A stretch of 64,000 bases of DNA from Parasphingopyxis algicola (GCF_013378075.1 NZ_CP051131.1:2244501-2308500); one strand, 5' to 3'; shown: positions 29,504 through 38,334, counted from the first letter of the stretch. Numbers and translations: made by a program. The notes: generated by a model not told the origin, from the letters alone.

Positions 29504-30421
29504 CTAGAGAGTGCGGATCATCGTGCCCGCGCCGCGGCGGGTGAATATCTCCAGCAGCATCGCATGCGGGATTCGCCCGTCGAGGACGACCGCGGCCTCG
29601 ACTCCGCTCTCGACCGCCTTCACGCAGGTTTCGAGCTTGGGAATCATCCCGCCCGAAACCGTACCTTCGGCCTGCAGCTGCCCGATCGTGTCGGGCGAGA
29701 GATCGGTCAGCAGCGCGCCCTGTTTGTCGAGCACGCCGGGGACATCGGTCAGCAGGAAAAGGCGCGCCGCGTCCATAGCGCTCGCCACCGCGCCCGCCAT
29801 CGTATCTGCGTTGATATTGTAGGTCTGACCCGCGCCATCGACGCCGACCGGCGCGACGACCGGGATCATTCCGGCGTCGGAAATCGTGTCGAGCACCGTC
29901 CGGTCGACCACGGCCGGTTCGCCGACAAAACCGAGATCCACCGCCTTTTCGATCAGGCTCTCCGGATCGCGCACCGTGCGCTTCACCTTTTCGGCGCGGA
30001 CGAAGCCGCCATCCTTGCCCGATATGCCGATCGCCCGGCCGCCGGCCTGACCGATCCAGCTCACCAGTTCCTTGTTGATCGCGCCGGACAGGACCATCTC
30101 CGCGATGCGCGCCGTTTCCCCGTCGGTCACGCGCAGCCCGTCGACAAACTCGCTCTCGACGCCGAGCTTCTCGAGCATCGCTCCGATCTGCGGTCCCCCG
30201 CCATGGACGACGACGGGGTTGATGCCGACGGCCTTCAGGAGAACCACGTCCTCGGCAAATTCCCGCGCCGCCTTGGCATCGCCCATCGCATGGCCGCCAT
30301 ATTTGATGACGAAGGTCGCGTCGGCGAAACGCTGCATATAGGGCAGCGCCTCGACGAGCGTTTCGGCCTTGGCGAGCTGCGCCGGATCGGGAGCGTGCCC
30401 GTCTGTGGATGTGTCGGTCAT
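29504..30421 (-). CDS. argB: Acetylglutamate kinase
   Basis: Phosphorylates N-acetylglutamate, the second step of arginine biosynthesis. The 305-residue product has KYGGHAMGD (phosphate binding), [15 protein letters not shown] (substrate and ATP glycine loop), [12 protein letters not shown] and [11 protein letters not shown]. The N-terminal extension with LPYMQRF is typical of arginine-inhibited hexameric kinases, so feedback by arginine is likely. AAGGA precedes the ATG. Confidence 0.97.
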   Translation of the reverse strand: MTDTSTDGHAPDPAQLAKAETLVEALPYMQRFADATFVIKYGGHAMGDAKAAREFAEDVVLLKAVGINPVVVHGGGPQIGAMLEKLGVESEFVDGLRVTDGETARIAEMVLSGAINKELVSWIGQAGGRAIGISGKDGGFVRAEKVKRTVRDPESLIEKAVDLGFVGEPAVVDRTVLDTISDAGMIPVVAPVGVDGAGQTYNINADTMAGAVASAMDAARLFLLTDVPGVLDKQGALLTDLSPDTIGQLQAEGTVSGGMIPKLETCVKAVESGVEAAVVLDGRIPHAMLLEIFTRRGAGTMIRTL

Positions 30422-30479
30422 GCGCTTTCCTTATCGTGCGGCGCTTCTAGACGCACTTCGAACCGAAGCGCAATCGGCG

Positions 30480-31082
30480 CTAACTGCCGCCTCCGCCGAA
30501 CGGCCACCAGAGCATTGTGAGGACGACGGTCGGCACCGTCACGAGAAAGCCGAACAGCATCATCAGCCCGTCGCGCGCGGTGAAGCCGACGCCGAAGAAC
30601 AGCATCGCGACGCCCGGCAGCGTCACCGCGAAGGGTATGAATTCCAGCGGCACCATCGCCAGCGACAGAAAGATGAGGCAGAGCGACGCGAAGAGGAGCG
30701 CGATCCGGCCGGTCGCCCATTCCAGACGGGGCTGAATCAACCGGTCGAGCTTCTCGAGTATGTTGTGCGTCTTGTCTCGGAATGCCTCGGCCTTTTGCTT
30801 GTCGAAACCGGTATCCAGCATCCGCTGCGGCAACCAGGGATGCGAACGTCCGAAAACGATCTGCACGGCGAGCAGCACGATCGCCGCGCCGAGCGCGATG
30901 GGCAGGCCGGGGACGCTGCCGATCGGGGAGATGATGACCAGCGAAATGATAACGAGCACCGGTCCGAAGCTGCGCGTGCCGAACTCGTCGAGAATATCCT
31001 GTAACGAGATCTTGTCGCCATGGCCGGACTCGATGGCTTCGTCGAGCACGTCTTCCAGAGGATGGTCGCTGCGGTCCTTCAT
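30480..31082 (-). CDS. ExoD family protein
   Basis: A 200-residue membrane protein of the exopolysaccharide synthesis ExoD family: SLQDILDEFGTRSFGPVLVI, SPIGSVPGLP and a membrane-embedded C-terminal half ending FGGGGS. ExoD affects exopolysaccharide production and alkali tolerance in rhizobia; the activity is unknown. The start at 31082 lies 8 bases after the epoxide hydrolase stop; the longer open frame upstream is antisense-type and rejected. Confidence 0.87.
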   Translation of the reverse strand: MKDRSDHPLEDVLDEAIESGHGDKISLQDILDEFGTRSFGPVLVIISLVIISPIGSVPGLPIALGAAIVLLAVQIVFGRSHPWLPQRMLDTGFDKQKAEAFRDKTHNILEKLDRLIQPRLEWATGRIALLFASLCLIFLSLAMVPLEFIPFAVTLPGVAMLFFGVGFTARDGLMMLFGFLVTVPTVVLTMLWWPFGGGGS

Positions 31083-31090
31083 GCCGATTT

Positions 31091-32233
31091 TCAGTCCATC
31101 GCCCGAAAGGCGGCTCGCACCTCGCCGACAAAGGCCTCGGGTCGCTCCATCGCGGCGAAATGGCCGCCCCGCTCGACGCTTTCGAAATAGACGATTTTCT
31201 TGAAGCGCGTTTCCGCCCAGCGGCGCGATGCGCGCATGATCTCGTGCGGAAACAGGCTGCAGCCGGTCGGGGTGGCGACCGGATCGAGATTGGGCCCGGC
31301 AAAACTGTGCCAATAGAGCCGTCCCGACGACGCCCCGGCATTGTTGAGCCAGTAAAGCATGACATTGTCGAGCAGCCGGTCGCGCGAGAAGACATTCTCC
31401 GGATGGCCGTCGCAATCCGACCAGTCGTGGAATTTTTCCACGATCCATGCCATCTGGCCCACCGGGGAATCGGCCAGCGCATAGCCTAGGGTCTGCGGCT
31501 TGGTACTCTGCTGTTTCGAATAGCCGGCGCCCTTGTCCCGATAGAGCGCAAGACGGGCAAGCGCCTGCTGCTCCTCCTCGGTCGGGTTCTCCATCACCTC
31601 GGGCGGCGGCGCGGCGACGATCATGTTGAGATGGATGCCCTTGCAGCCGCCGCGATTTTGCGCGCCGATCGCCGAGGTCACCATCGCGCCCCAGTCGCCG
31701 CCCTGCGCATACCATGCGTCATAGCCGAGCGCGGTCATCAGTGCGTGCCAGCTTTCCGCGATCTTTTCGACCGACCAGCCGGTCTCGGCAGGCTTGCCCG
31801 AGAACCCATAACCGGGAAGCGAGGGGATCACGAGATGGAACGCGTCTTCGGCCTTGCCGCCATGCGCGACGGGATCGCTCAACGGGCCGATACAGTCGAG
31901 AAATTCCACGACCGACCCCGGCCAGCCATGGGTCAGCAAGAGCGGCCGCGCATCGGCTTCCGGCGAGCGGATATGGAGGAAATGGATATCGACGCCGTCG
32001 ATCTCGACAAGATGATTGGGATGCGCGTTGAGCGCGGCCTCGCAACGCCGCCAGTCGTACCTGTCGCGCCAATAGCCGACGAGCTCCTCGACATAGGCGA
32101 GCGGAATGCCCTGGTCCCAGTCGTCGACCGTTTCCTTCTCGGGAAAGCGCGTGCGGGCGAGGCGATCGCTGAGATCGTCCAACGCGGATTGCGGAACATC
32201 TATCGCGAAATCGCGGATCTCAGCGGTCATCAT
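31091..32233 (-). CDS. Epoxide hydrolase family protein (alpha/beta hydrolase with EHN domain)
   Basis: A 380-residue enzyme. The N-terminal EHN domain (to about residue 110) covers the active site; the hydrolase core has the oxyanion motif HGWPGS, the nucleophile Asp in QGGDWGA near residue 180, and the catalytic His in RGGHFAAME near residue 362. Related enzymes hydrate epoxides of terpenes or aromatic substrates; the substrate here is unknown. It overlaps the upstream methyltransferase gene by 14 bases. Confidence 0.9.
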   Translation of the reverse strand: MMTAEIRDFAIDVPQSALDDLSDRLARTRFPEKETVDDWDQGIPLAYVEELVGYWRDRYDWRRCEAALNAHPNHLVEIDGVDIHFLHIRSPEADARPLLLTHGWPGSVVEFLDCIGPLSDPVAHGGKAEDAFHLVIPSLPGYGFSGKPAETGWSVEKIAESWHALMTALGYDAWYAQGGDWGAMVTSAIGAQNRGGCKGIHLNMIVAAPPPEVMENPTEEEQQALARLALYRDKGAGYSKQQSTKPQTLGYALADSPVGQMAWIVEKFHDWSDCDGHPENVFSRDRLLDNVMLYWLNNAGASSGRLYWHSFAGPNLDPVATPTGCSLFPHEIMRASRRWAETRFKKIVYFESVERGGHFAAMERPEAFVGEVRAAFRAMD

Positions 32234-32843
32234 GCTTCTCCCCTTTGACGACCGTCACGCTGTGCCAATCGATCTGCTCGCCATTATATCCATGGCCGGG
32301 CGCGGTGTTGAGATCAAATACCGCCCAATCCACGGCTTCGAAATATGTGGCGTGCAGCCAATCGGGGTCGGGATAGTTGAACAGGCGGCCCCAGCGATCG
32401 CGGCCCTCCGCATCACCCGCCTTGTAACTGGCGAAAAACACGCCCCCGGGCTTGAGCGCCCGGTAGATGCGCGCAATCATTCCGGGAAGGGCGGCACGTT
32501 CGACATGGAGCAGACAGGCCTGCGCCCAGACGCCATCGTAGAGCTGCTCGGCGCTCAGATCGCAAAACCGCAACACACGCACCGGATGGCCGATCCGCTT
32601 GGCGGTTTCCTCCACCATGGCTGCACAGCCGTCCGTGATATCAACGCTATAGCCCGCGTCGGCCATCGCCTTTCCGTCGCGACCGCCACCGGTACCGAGT
32701 TCCAATATGGCAGAGTCAGCGGCAAGTCGATCGAGGAAAGCGCGCAACTGTTTGCTGGGGCCGAGATCGAGACTCGCCCGGTAAGCTCCGTGCCAGCGTT
32801 CTTCGTAGAACGCTCGCGTGGCCGGATCCTCCCCGGTCGTCAC
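32220..32843 (-). CDS. Class I SAM-dependent methyltransferase
   Basis: A 207-residue enzyme with ILELGTGGGRDGKAMADAGY (SAM motif I, near residue 45), VDITDGC and VERAALPGMI. It is close to the tellurite-resistance/thiol-methyltransferase-like small methyltransferases, but the acceptor is unknown. The start is GTG and overlaps the dehydrogenase stop by four bases (GTGA). Second gene of the run from 33709. Confidence 0.87.
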   Translation of the reverse strand: MTTGEDPATRAFYEERWHGAYRASLDLGPSKQLRAFLDRLAADSAILELGTGGGRDGKAMADAGYSVDITDGCAAMVEETAKRIGHPVRVLRFCDLSAEQLYDGVWAQACLLHVERAALPGMIARIYRALKPGGVFFASYKAGDAEGRDRWGRLFNYPDPDWLHATYFEAVDWAVFDLNTAPGHGYNGEQIDWHSVTVVKGEKHDDR

Positions 32844-33709
32844 CGCGTCGGGGTCGGCGTGTCGCCCGAATAATCGTAAAATCCCCGACCCGTCTTGCGG
32901 CCGAGCCAGCCGGCTTCGACATATTTGACGAGCAGGGGCGCGGCGCGGAACTTGGGATCGCCGGTGCCCGAATAGAGAACGTTGGCGATGTGGAGGCAGG
33001 TATCGAGCCCGATGAAATCGGCGAGGGTCAACGGCCCCATCGGATGGTTGAGACCGAGCTGGCAGGCGGCGTCGATATCCTCGATCCCCGCCACCCCTTC
33101 GCCCAGCGCGAACGCGGCTTCATTGAGCATCGGAATCAGCACGCGATTGACGATGAAACCCGGCGCATCGTTGGCGTGGACGGTCCGCTTGCCGAGCGCG
33201 GTCGCATATTTTTCGACGAGTTCGACCGTCTCATCCGACGTCGCCAGCCCGCGGATCACTTCGATCAGGCCCATCAGCGGCACGGGATTGAAAAAATGCA
33301 CGCCGATAAAGCGCTCCGCATCGGTCGAAGCCTGGGCGAGCCGGGTGATCGAGATCGACGAGGTGTTCGACGCGAGCACCGCCTTGTGCCCGAGGATTTT
33401 GCCGACCTCCTCGAAAATCTTGCGTTTGATATCCTCGCGCTCGGTCGCCGCCTCGATGACAAGCCCGGCGCTGGCCATCGGGGCGAGGTCGCCGACCGGC
33501 TCGATCCGTTCAAGCGCGACGTCGCGCGCCTGCGGTTCGAGCTTGTCCTTCTCGACCAGCCGGCCGAGCTGCCGCGCGATCCCGTCGCGCGCCTTTTCCG
33601 CGACCTCCTTGCTGACATCGGAGAGCAGGACCCGATAGCCGGCCTGTGCCGAAACCTGCGCGATCCCCGCGCCCATTTGCCCTGCCCCGATAACGCCGAC
33701 TGCCTGCAT
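32840..33709 (-). CDS. 3-hydroxyacyl-CoA (3-hydroxybutyryl-CoA) dehydrogenase
   Basis: NAD-dependent oxidation of 3-hydroxyacyl-CoA, in butyrate/polyhydroxybutyrate or fatty-acid metabolism. The 289-residue, stand-alone enzyme has the Rossmann motif GVIGAGQMGAGIA, the catalytic His in GVHFFNPVPLM near residue 138 with Glu in LIEVI, and GFIVNRVLIPMLNEA. The length matches Hbd/PaaH-type enzymes. It heads the minus-strand run and diverges from the DUF1176 gene. Confidence 0.94.
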   Translation of the reverse strand: MQAVGVIGAGQMGAGIAQVSAQAGYRVLLSDVSKEVAEKARDGIARQLGRLVEKDKLEPQARDVALERIEPVGDLAPMASAGLVIEAATEREDIKRKIFEEVGKILGHKAVLASNTSSISITRLAQASTDAERFIGVHFFNPVPLMGLIEVIRGLATSDETVELVEKYATALGKRTVHANDAPGFIVNRVLIPMLNEAAFALGEGVAGIEDIDAACQLGLNHPMGPLTLADFIGLDTCLHIANVLYSGTGDPKFRAAPLLVKYVEAGWLGRKTGRGFYDYSGDTPTPTR

Positions 33710-33775
33710 GATGGTCCTTTCTCGCTGTGATCCGCGTCACTATCGCCTGGCGCCGCCCTAGGCTAGACCGGCGAT

Positions 33776-34813
33776 ATGGCATTCGGCCTCTTCACCCTTG
33801 TCGCCGCCGCCATGGCGACGCCCGATCCGGCGATCGGCCAACAGCGCAATTTCGGCGACTGGGCCGTCGGTTGCGACAATGGCTGGGCCTGCGAGGCGAT
33901 CTCGCTGGCGTCCGAGGACTGGAGCATCGGCGACGGCATCTCGCTGACCGTCCGACAGAGCGGCGGACGGAACGGCTATAACCGGGTGGGACTTCGCGTC
34001 TTCGAGGATTTCGAAACCGATCGCATCGCATTGCATATCGGCGGCGAACAGGTCGCCGTCGCCGAACGGTCCGATGGCGACGAACTGTTCCACTTCGATC
34101 CCGATATCGCGCAGCGCCTGCTCTATCGGATCGCCCAGAGCCGGACGGCCGAACTGTTCGACGCGGCGGGCGGATCGCTGGGCCGGATATCGCTGTCCGG
34201 GTCGCGCGCGGCCCTGCTCTATATCGAAGATCGGCAGGGGCGCGCCGGCACGGTGAGCGCATCGGCAATGGTCGGCGACGAGCCGGTATCGACCATTCCC
34301 GAACCGCCCGCCATCCCGACCATTACCGCCATGCCGGTGGCGGCCCGGTTGCGCGAGACAGCGGCGCAGTTGCCCGAGGCGGAAGCACTCGCCCTGCATA
34401 ATGTCCATGAATGCGACGGCGGCCCGGACGAACCGATCCGCAACGACGCCTTCATACTGTCCGACGCGGCCGATCTCATCTTGATCTCCTGCAGCCGGGG
34501 CGCCTATAATTTCAGTGACATCGCCTTTGTCCGTCGGGACGGGGAGGTACAGCCGGCCCGGTTCGATCACGTCTTCGCCTGGGGCGAGGCACGCGGCGTG
34601 CCCTTTCTGGTCAACAGCCACTGGAATCCGGAAAACGGGACGCTCGGCACCTATGCCAAGGGCCGCGGAATCGGCGATTGCGGCACCGCCGAACGGTTCG
34701 TCTGGGACGGGGAGATGTTCCGCCTGATCGAACGGCGCGAGATGAACAGCTGCCGTGGCAGCGCGCACTGGGTCACGGTGTATCGTGCGAATGTCGAGTG
34801 GATGTCGCCCTGA
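33776..34813 (+). CDS. DUF1176 domain-containing exported protein
   Basis: A 345-residue protein with a signal peptide (about 21 residues, ending AIGQQ), then FGDWAVGCDNGWACEAISL, an IalB-like opening, and a C-terminal half with CDGG, SCSRGAYN, GDCGTAERFVWDGEMFRL. These are DUF1176 features. Six cysteines in the mature part suggest disulfides in the periplasm. Function unknown. Confidence 0.87.
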   Translation: MAFGLFTLVAAAMATPDPAIGQQRNFGDWAVGCDNGWACEAISLASEDWSIGDGISLTVRQSGGRNGYNRVGLRVFEDFETDRIALHIGGEQVAVAERSDGDELFHFDPDIAQRLLYRIAQSRTAELFDAAGGSLGRISLSGSRAALLYIEDRQGRAGTVSASAMVGDEPVSTIPEPPAIPTITAMPVAARLRETAAQLPEAEALALHNVHECDGGPDEPIRNDAFILSDAADLILISCSRGAYNFSDIAFVRRDGEVQPARFDHVFAWGEARGVPFLVNSHWNPENGTLGTYAKGRGIGDCGTAERFVWDGEMFRLIERREMNSCRGSAHWVTVYRANVEWMSP

Positions 34814-34818
34814 GGTTT

Positions 34819-34989
34819 TTGTCAGACCTTCGGCTTCGCCTCACACAGCTTGTTTGTCAGAATTCTCCTTAGCGGAAAATCGCGGCACCGGCCCGCTCCC
34901 CCTCCCGGCCTCCCACAGGGTAAATTTATTGGGAGGCCGGGAGGGGGAGCGGGCCGGTGCCGCGACGTTGCGATAGCAACGTTCTGACA
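34819..34989. repeat. Dispersed TGTCAGA repeat, copy B, with a 35-bp perfect hairpin
   Basis: Left side: TTGTCAGACCTTCGGCTTCG (34819 on) and a second TTGTCAGA (34854-34861) followed by ATTCTCC-ttagc-GGAAAAT and CGCGGCACCGGCCCGCT. A 35-bp perfect inverted repeat occupies 34881-34915 and 34930-34964 around a 14-base AT-rich loop. The right end has GTTGC-gata-GCAAC and GCAACGTTCTGACA (34976-34989). It lies between the convergent DUF1176 and egtD genes and could end transcription from both sides. Confidence 0.8.
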
Positions 34990-34996
34990 ATCAGAA

Positions 34997-35962
34997 CTAA
35001 GGCGCCGATTTTTCGGGCTGGGCCTCAGCGAGGATGAGAGCAAACTGGTCCGCCTCGTCGGTCCATTCGCGGACAACCGTCCAGCCGCCTGCGCGCAGTA
35101 GTATCCGGGCATCGCGTTCGCCATATTTGTGGCTGTTTTCCGTATGGATCGTGTCGCCCTCAGCCATTTCGAAGCTTTGTCCGGCAACCGAGAAGCGGAC
35201 GGCGCGGACGGCTTCGATATGCATTTCGATCCGCGCGAGCATGTCGTTCCAGATCGCGCGGTGTCGGAATGCGTCGACGGGGATATCCCCGGCAAGCTCC
35301 CGGTTGATCCGTTCGAGCAGGTTGAGGTTGAACGCCGCCGTCACGCCCGCCGCGTCGTCATAGGCGGGCACGAGCACATCCTCGCCCTTCACCCGGTCCA
35401 TGCCGATCAGCAGCATCGCGCCCGTGCCCAGAGTCTCTTTCATCGCGCGCAGGAAATCGACGGCCGAGGGCGGGATGAAATTGCCGATCGTCGAGCCGGG
35501 AAAGAAGCCGAGCTTCGGCATGTCGGCGATCGAGCCCGGCAGCGGGACCGGATGGGTGAAATCGGCTTCCACTGGATGCACGGGGAGATCGGGAAAGTCG
35601 GCGCTCAACGCCCGGGCGGACTCACGCAGGAACTCGCCCGAAATATCGATCGGCACATAGGCGGCTGGCGCGATGGCATCGAGCAATAGCGGCGTCTTAG
35701 CCGAAGACCCCGACCCAAACTCGACCACGGCGTGCCCCGAACCGATCACCTCGCCGATCGCACCGCCGTTCGCTTCGAGAATGCTCCGTTCGAGCCGGGT
35801 TGGATAATATTCGGGCAGGTCGGTGATTTGTTCGAACAGTTCCGAGCCGCGCAGATCGTAAAACCAGCGAGCGGGGATAGCGCGCGGCCGCATTGCCAGT
35901 CCGGCGAGCACGTCCTCGCGAAAGGCGGGATCGACGCCCGCATCCAGTTCGATATCGGCCAT
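34997..35962 (-). CDS. egtD: L-histidine N-alpha-methyltransferase (ergothioneine biosynthesis)
   Basis: EgtD trimethylates histidine to hercynine with three SAM. The 321-residue product has WFYDLRGSELFEQIT, PEYYPTRLE, VEFGSGSSAKT (SAM site near residue 80), FFPGSTIGNF and the C-terminal IHTENSHKY, all conserved. The stop is at 34997, close to repeat copy B. It begins one base after egtB, so the two form an operon. Confidence 0.96.
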   Translation of the reverse strand: MADIELDAGVDPAFREDVLAGLAMRPRAIPARWFYDLRGSELFEQITDLPEYYPTRLERSILEANGGAIGEVIGSGHAVVEFGSGSSAKTPLLLDAIAPAAYVPIDISGEFLRESARALSADFPDLPVHPVEADFTHPVPLPGSIADMPKLGFFPGSTIGNFIPPSAVDFLRAMKETLGTGAMLLIGMDRVKGEDVLVPAYDDAAGVTAAFNLNLLERINRELAGDIPVDAFRHRAIWNDMLARIEMHIEAVRAVRFSVAGQSFEMAEGDTIHTENSHKYGERDARILLRAGGWTVVREWTDEADQFALILAEAQPEKSAP

Positions 35963-35963
35963 G

Positions 35964-37235
35964 TCAGAGGTCTCGCGCTAATCTGAGCCCGGCAAATTGC
36001 CAGCGCATATGCGGATAGAAGAAATTGCGATAGCTGGCCCGGCCATGGCCGCGCGGCGTGCCGCAGCTCGCGCCTTTCAGCACATACTGGCCGACCATGA
36101 ACTTGCCGTTATATTCGCCGACCGCGCCCTTGGCCGCGCGAAAACCGGGATGCGGCTGGTAGGCGCTGCCCGTCCATTCCCAGACATCGCCGAACATCTG
36201 GCGGAGGCCTTGGCCGGGGCCGACCGGCTGCGGCCGGACATCGCCGGCGCGATCGAGCTGGTTGCCCATGGCAGGATCGAGCGATGCAGCGGCGACCTCC
36301 CACTCGGCCTCGGTCGGGAGACGAAAACCGGTCCACCGCGCAAAGGCGTCGGCCTCGTAATAGCTGACATGGCATACCGGCGCGGCGAGATCGAGCGGGC
36401 GGGCGCCGGCCAGCCCGAAGCGATACCATTGTCCATCGTCGCGCCTCCGCCAATAGAGCGGCGCGCCGACCCGGTTCTCCTGGACCCAGGTCCAGCCCTC
36501 GGACAGCCAATGTTCGTGATTTTCGTATCCGCCATCCTCGATAAAGGCGATCCACTCGCCATTGGTGACGAGCCGGTCGGCGATCGCATGAGGGTTGAGA
36601 TAGACCTTGTGGCGCGGCCCTTCGCAATCGAAGGTGAAATCGTCCGCATCGCAACCGATTTCCGCTTCGCCTTCCTGGCCCTTGATCCAGCACAGCTCGC
36701 CCGGCGATTCCCGCGTCGTCAGCGGCGTCGCCTCGAACATGGCCGGTTCGAGCGCGTTCTGCGCGAACAAATGCTGGATATCCATGAGCAGCAGTTCCTG
36801 ATGCTGTTGCTCGTGATGGAGACCGAGTTCGAGCAAGGCGCGCGGCCCGTCCCCCAGATCGGGGAGCGCCGTGGTGATCGCGGCATCGACATGGCGACGA
36901 TAGGCATACACCTCGTCGAGCGCGGGCCGGGTGATCATCCCGCGCCGCGCCCGGATCTGGCGCTCGCCCTCGGCTTCGTAATAGCTGTTGAAGAGAAACG
37001 GCCAGTCATCGTCGAACAGTGCATAATCCGGCACGTGATCGCGCAAGATGAAGGTTTCGAAGAACCAGCTCGTATGCGCCAGATGCCATTTGGCGGGCGA
37101 CGCGTCTTCCATCGACTGGACCGTGGCGTCGGCGTCGGAGAGCGGCGCGGCGAGCGCCTCGGTCAACGCGCGGACATCGGTAAAACGCGTTGCGAGGCTG
37201 CTGGCCGCAAGGGATGGAATTGCGCGCGTCGCCAT
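35964..37235 (-). CDS. egtB: Ergothioneine biosynthesis sulfoxide synthase EgtB
   Basis: Non-haem iron enzyme that couples a thiol to hercynine with O2. The 423-residue protein has a DinB-like N-terminal domain with the iron ligands in KWHLAHTSWFFE (residues 49-60) and HHEQQHQE (residues 140-147), and a formylglycine-generating-enzyme-like domain with WTGFRLPTEAEWE and GDVWEWTGS. egtA and egtC are not adjacent, which suits an EgtB that may use cysteine directly. AGGGACG precedes the ATG. Confidence 0.95.
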   Translation of the reverse strand: MATRAIPSLAASSLATRFTDVRALTEALAAPLSDADATVQSMEDASPAKWHLAHTSWFFETFILRDHVPDYALFDDDWPFLFNSYYEAEGERQIRARRGMITRPALDEVYAYRRHVDAAITTALPDLGDGPRALLELGLHHEQQHQELLLMDIQHLFAQNALEPAMFEATPLTTRESPGELCWIKGQEGEAEIGCDADDFTFDCEGPRHKVYLNPHAIADRLVTNGEWIAFIEDGGYENHEHWLSEGWTWVQENRVGAPLYWRRRDDGQWYRFGLAGARPLDLAAPVCHVSYYEADAFARWTGFRLPTEAEWEVAAASLDPAMGNQLDRAGDVRPQPVGPGQGLRQMFGDVWEWTGSAYQPHPGFRAAKGAVGEYNGKFMVGQYVLKGASCGTPRGHGRASYRNFFYPHMRWQFAGLRLARDL

Positions 37236-37400
37236 GATTCGTCCCTAAGCATCCCCGTTCAGGCGGCCAGGGTCAACTGACACTCGCCGCAAAGTTCACA
37301 CAAGTCACACGCCCGCGTGTCCGAAAATCCTAAACCGTAAACATTTCATTTTCCTGTCGAAAAAATGCGACATGCTGTTGGGCTTTTCCGCCCTTGAAAA

Positions 37401-37415
37401 GAACATAATAGGAAC
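37401..37415. promoter_or_regulatory. GAAC-N7-GAAC direct repeat, LexA-box-like
   Basis: GAACATAATAGGAAC at 37401-37415 matches the direct-repeat SOS box of alphaproteobacteria (GAAC-N7-GAAC or its complement GTTC-N7-GTTC). No gene reads away from it on the plus strand; egtB starts 166 bases away on the minus strand. The 37236-37450 gap holds nothing else recognisable apart from an AT-rich stretch near 37320-37370 that may include the egtB promoter. Confidence 0.35.
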
Positions 37416-37450
37416 AATCGCCGGTGGGCAGCCGGGTCGATCCTCGACAG

Positions 37451-38020
37451 CTAGCGCGTAGCGCCCGGCACCCATAGGATATCGCCCTCGCCGTTCGCAT
37501 TGATCGCGCGCGCCATGACGAACAGATGGTCGGACAGCCGGTTCACATAGGCAAGCGCCTGCGGATTCAGGCTCACATCCGCAGCCGCGGCCACTGTCGA
37601 ACGTTCAGCACGCCGAACGACGGCGCGCGCGACCATGACGGCAGCCGCCGCAGGATCGCCGCCTGGCAGGATGAAACTGGTAAGCGGCGCGAGCGCCTCG
37701 TTCATCTCGTCGATTTCGGCTTCGAGCCGCGTCACCTGATCGGCTGTCATCCGCAACACCATGTCGGACGGCGCGAACTCTTCGCCCGGCGTCGCCAGAT
37801 CGGCGCCGAGATCGAACAGCTCGTTCTGGATCCGCGCCAACATGGAGCGAAAGGGTTCCGCAGGGCCCGCAGACAGCGCCACGCCGATGGCGCTGTTGGC
37901 CTCGTCGACATCGCCGATGGCGGCCATGCGCCGATCGGCCTTGGAGACGCGCGAACCGTCTACAAGGCCCGTCTCACCGTCATCGCCGGTGCGCGTATAG
38001 ATTTTCGTGAGCTTGACCAT
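37451..38020 (-). CDS. pduO: Cob(I)alamin adenosyltransferase, PduO type
   Basis: Transfers adenosyl from ATP to cob(I)alamin or a cobinamide precursor, giving the coenzyme B12 form. The 189-residue product has the N-terminal KIYTRTGDDGETGLVDG (ATP binding), ARAVVRRAERSTV and the C-terminal NRLSDHLFVMAR, all typical of the PduO family rather than CobA. Repeat copy C ends five bases from the start codon, where a ribosome site would lie; AAGG is the nearest purine run, about 11 bases away. Confidence 0.94.
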   Translation of the reverse strand: MVKLTKIYTRTGDDGETGLVDGSRVSKADRRMAAIGDVDEANSAIGVALSAGPAEPFRSMLARIQNELFDLGADLATPGEEFAPSDMVLRMTADQVTRLEAEIDEMNEALAPLTSFILPGGDPAAAAVMVARAVVRRAERSTVAAAADVSLNPQALAYVNRLSDHLFVMARAINANGEGDILWVPGATR

Positions 38021-38024
38021 GTTC

Positions 38025-38099
38025 TGTCAGACCTTCGTATGCTCAGGCGCCGCACCGGCGATGTTGCGTGAGCAACATTCTGACCAGAAAAGTCTGACA
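38025..38099. repeat. Dispersed TGTCAGA repeat, copy C
   Basis: TGTCAGA at 38025-38031, then CCTTCG...CAGG, CGCCGCACCGGCG (38048-38060), the hairpin ATGTTGC-gtga-GCAACAT, TTCTGAC (38078-38084) and a final TCTGACA (38093-38099). It shares the left boundary, the CGCCG-ACCGGC block and the GCAAC-TTCTGAC end with copies A and B, but lacks the long hairpin. It fills the gap between pduO and the HIG1-like gene. Confidence 0.7.
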
Positions 38100-38109
38100 A
38101 GGAAACCCT

Positions 38110-38334
38110 CTACCGTCCCATCAGCAACAGCAGCAGCACGACGATCACGACCGCCACGGCCTGCATGATGATCCGGCCCTGCATCGCCTTGTTCTGCTTG
38201 ACGCCCGACTGGTTCATACCGTCGCCCATCAGGTCCGCCTCGGTCGTCTTGAGAAAGGCGACGATCCCGCGGATCAGAAAGAAGACGGTCGCCGCCATCG
38301 CCGCGACGAGGAGTATGGTGAGGATGATCTGCAT
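38110..38334 (-). CDS. Twin-transmembrane protein, HIG1-like
   Basis: A 74-residue protein with two membrane helices around residues 4-24 and 54-72 and a short loop with GVKQNKAMQGRIIMQ, which fits the hypoxia-induced (HIG1) family found next to cobalamin adenosyltransferase genes in many alphaproteobacteria. HIG1 proteins associate with respiratory complexes in mitochondria; the bacterial role is unclear. ATG at 38334 is preferred; no strong ribosome site is visible. Confidence 0.83.
   Translation of the reverse strand: MQIILTILLVAAMAATVFFLIRGIVAFLKTTEADLMGDGMNQSGVKQNKAMQGRIIMQAVAVVIVVLLLLLMGR

Noticed and set aside
34881..34964. CRISPR-like array
   Set aside because: It is a single inverted repeat, not direct repeats with spacers; no cas genes nearby.
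38021..38109. Cobalamin riboswitch before the adenosyltransferase gene
   Set aside because: The 89-base gap is filled by repeat copy C and is too short; no B12-box was found.
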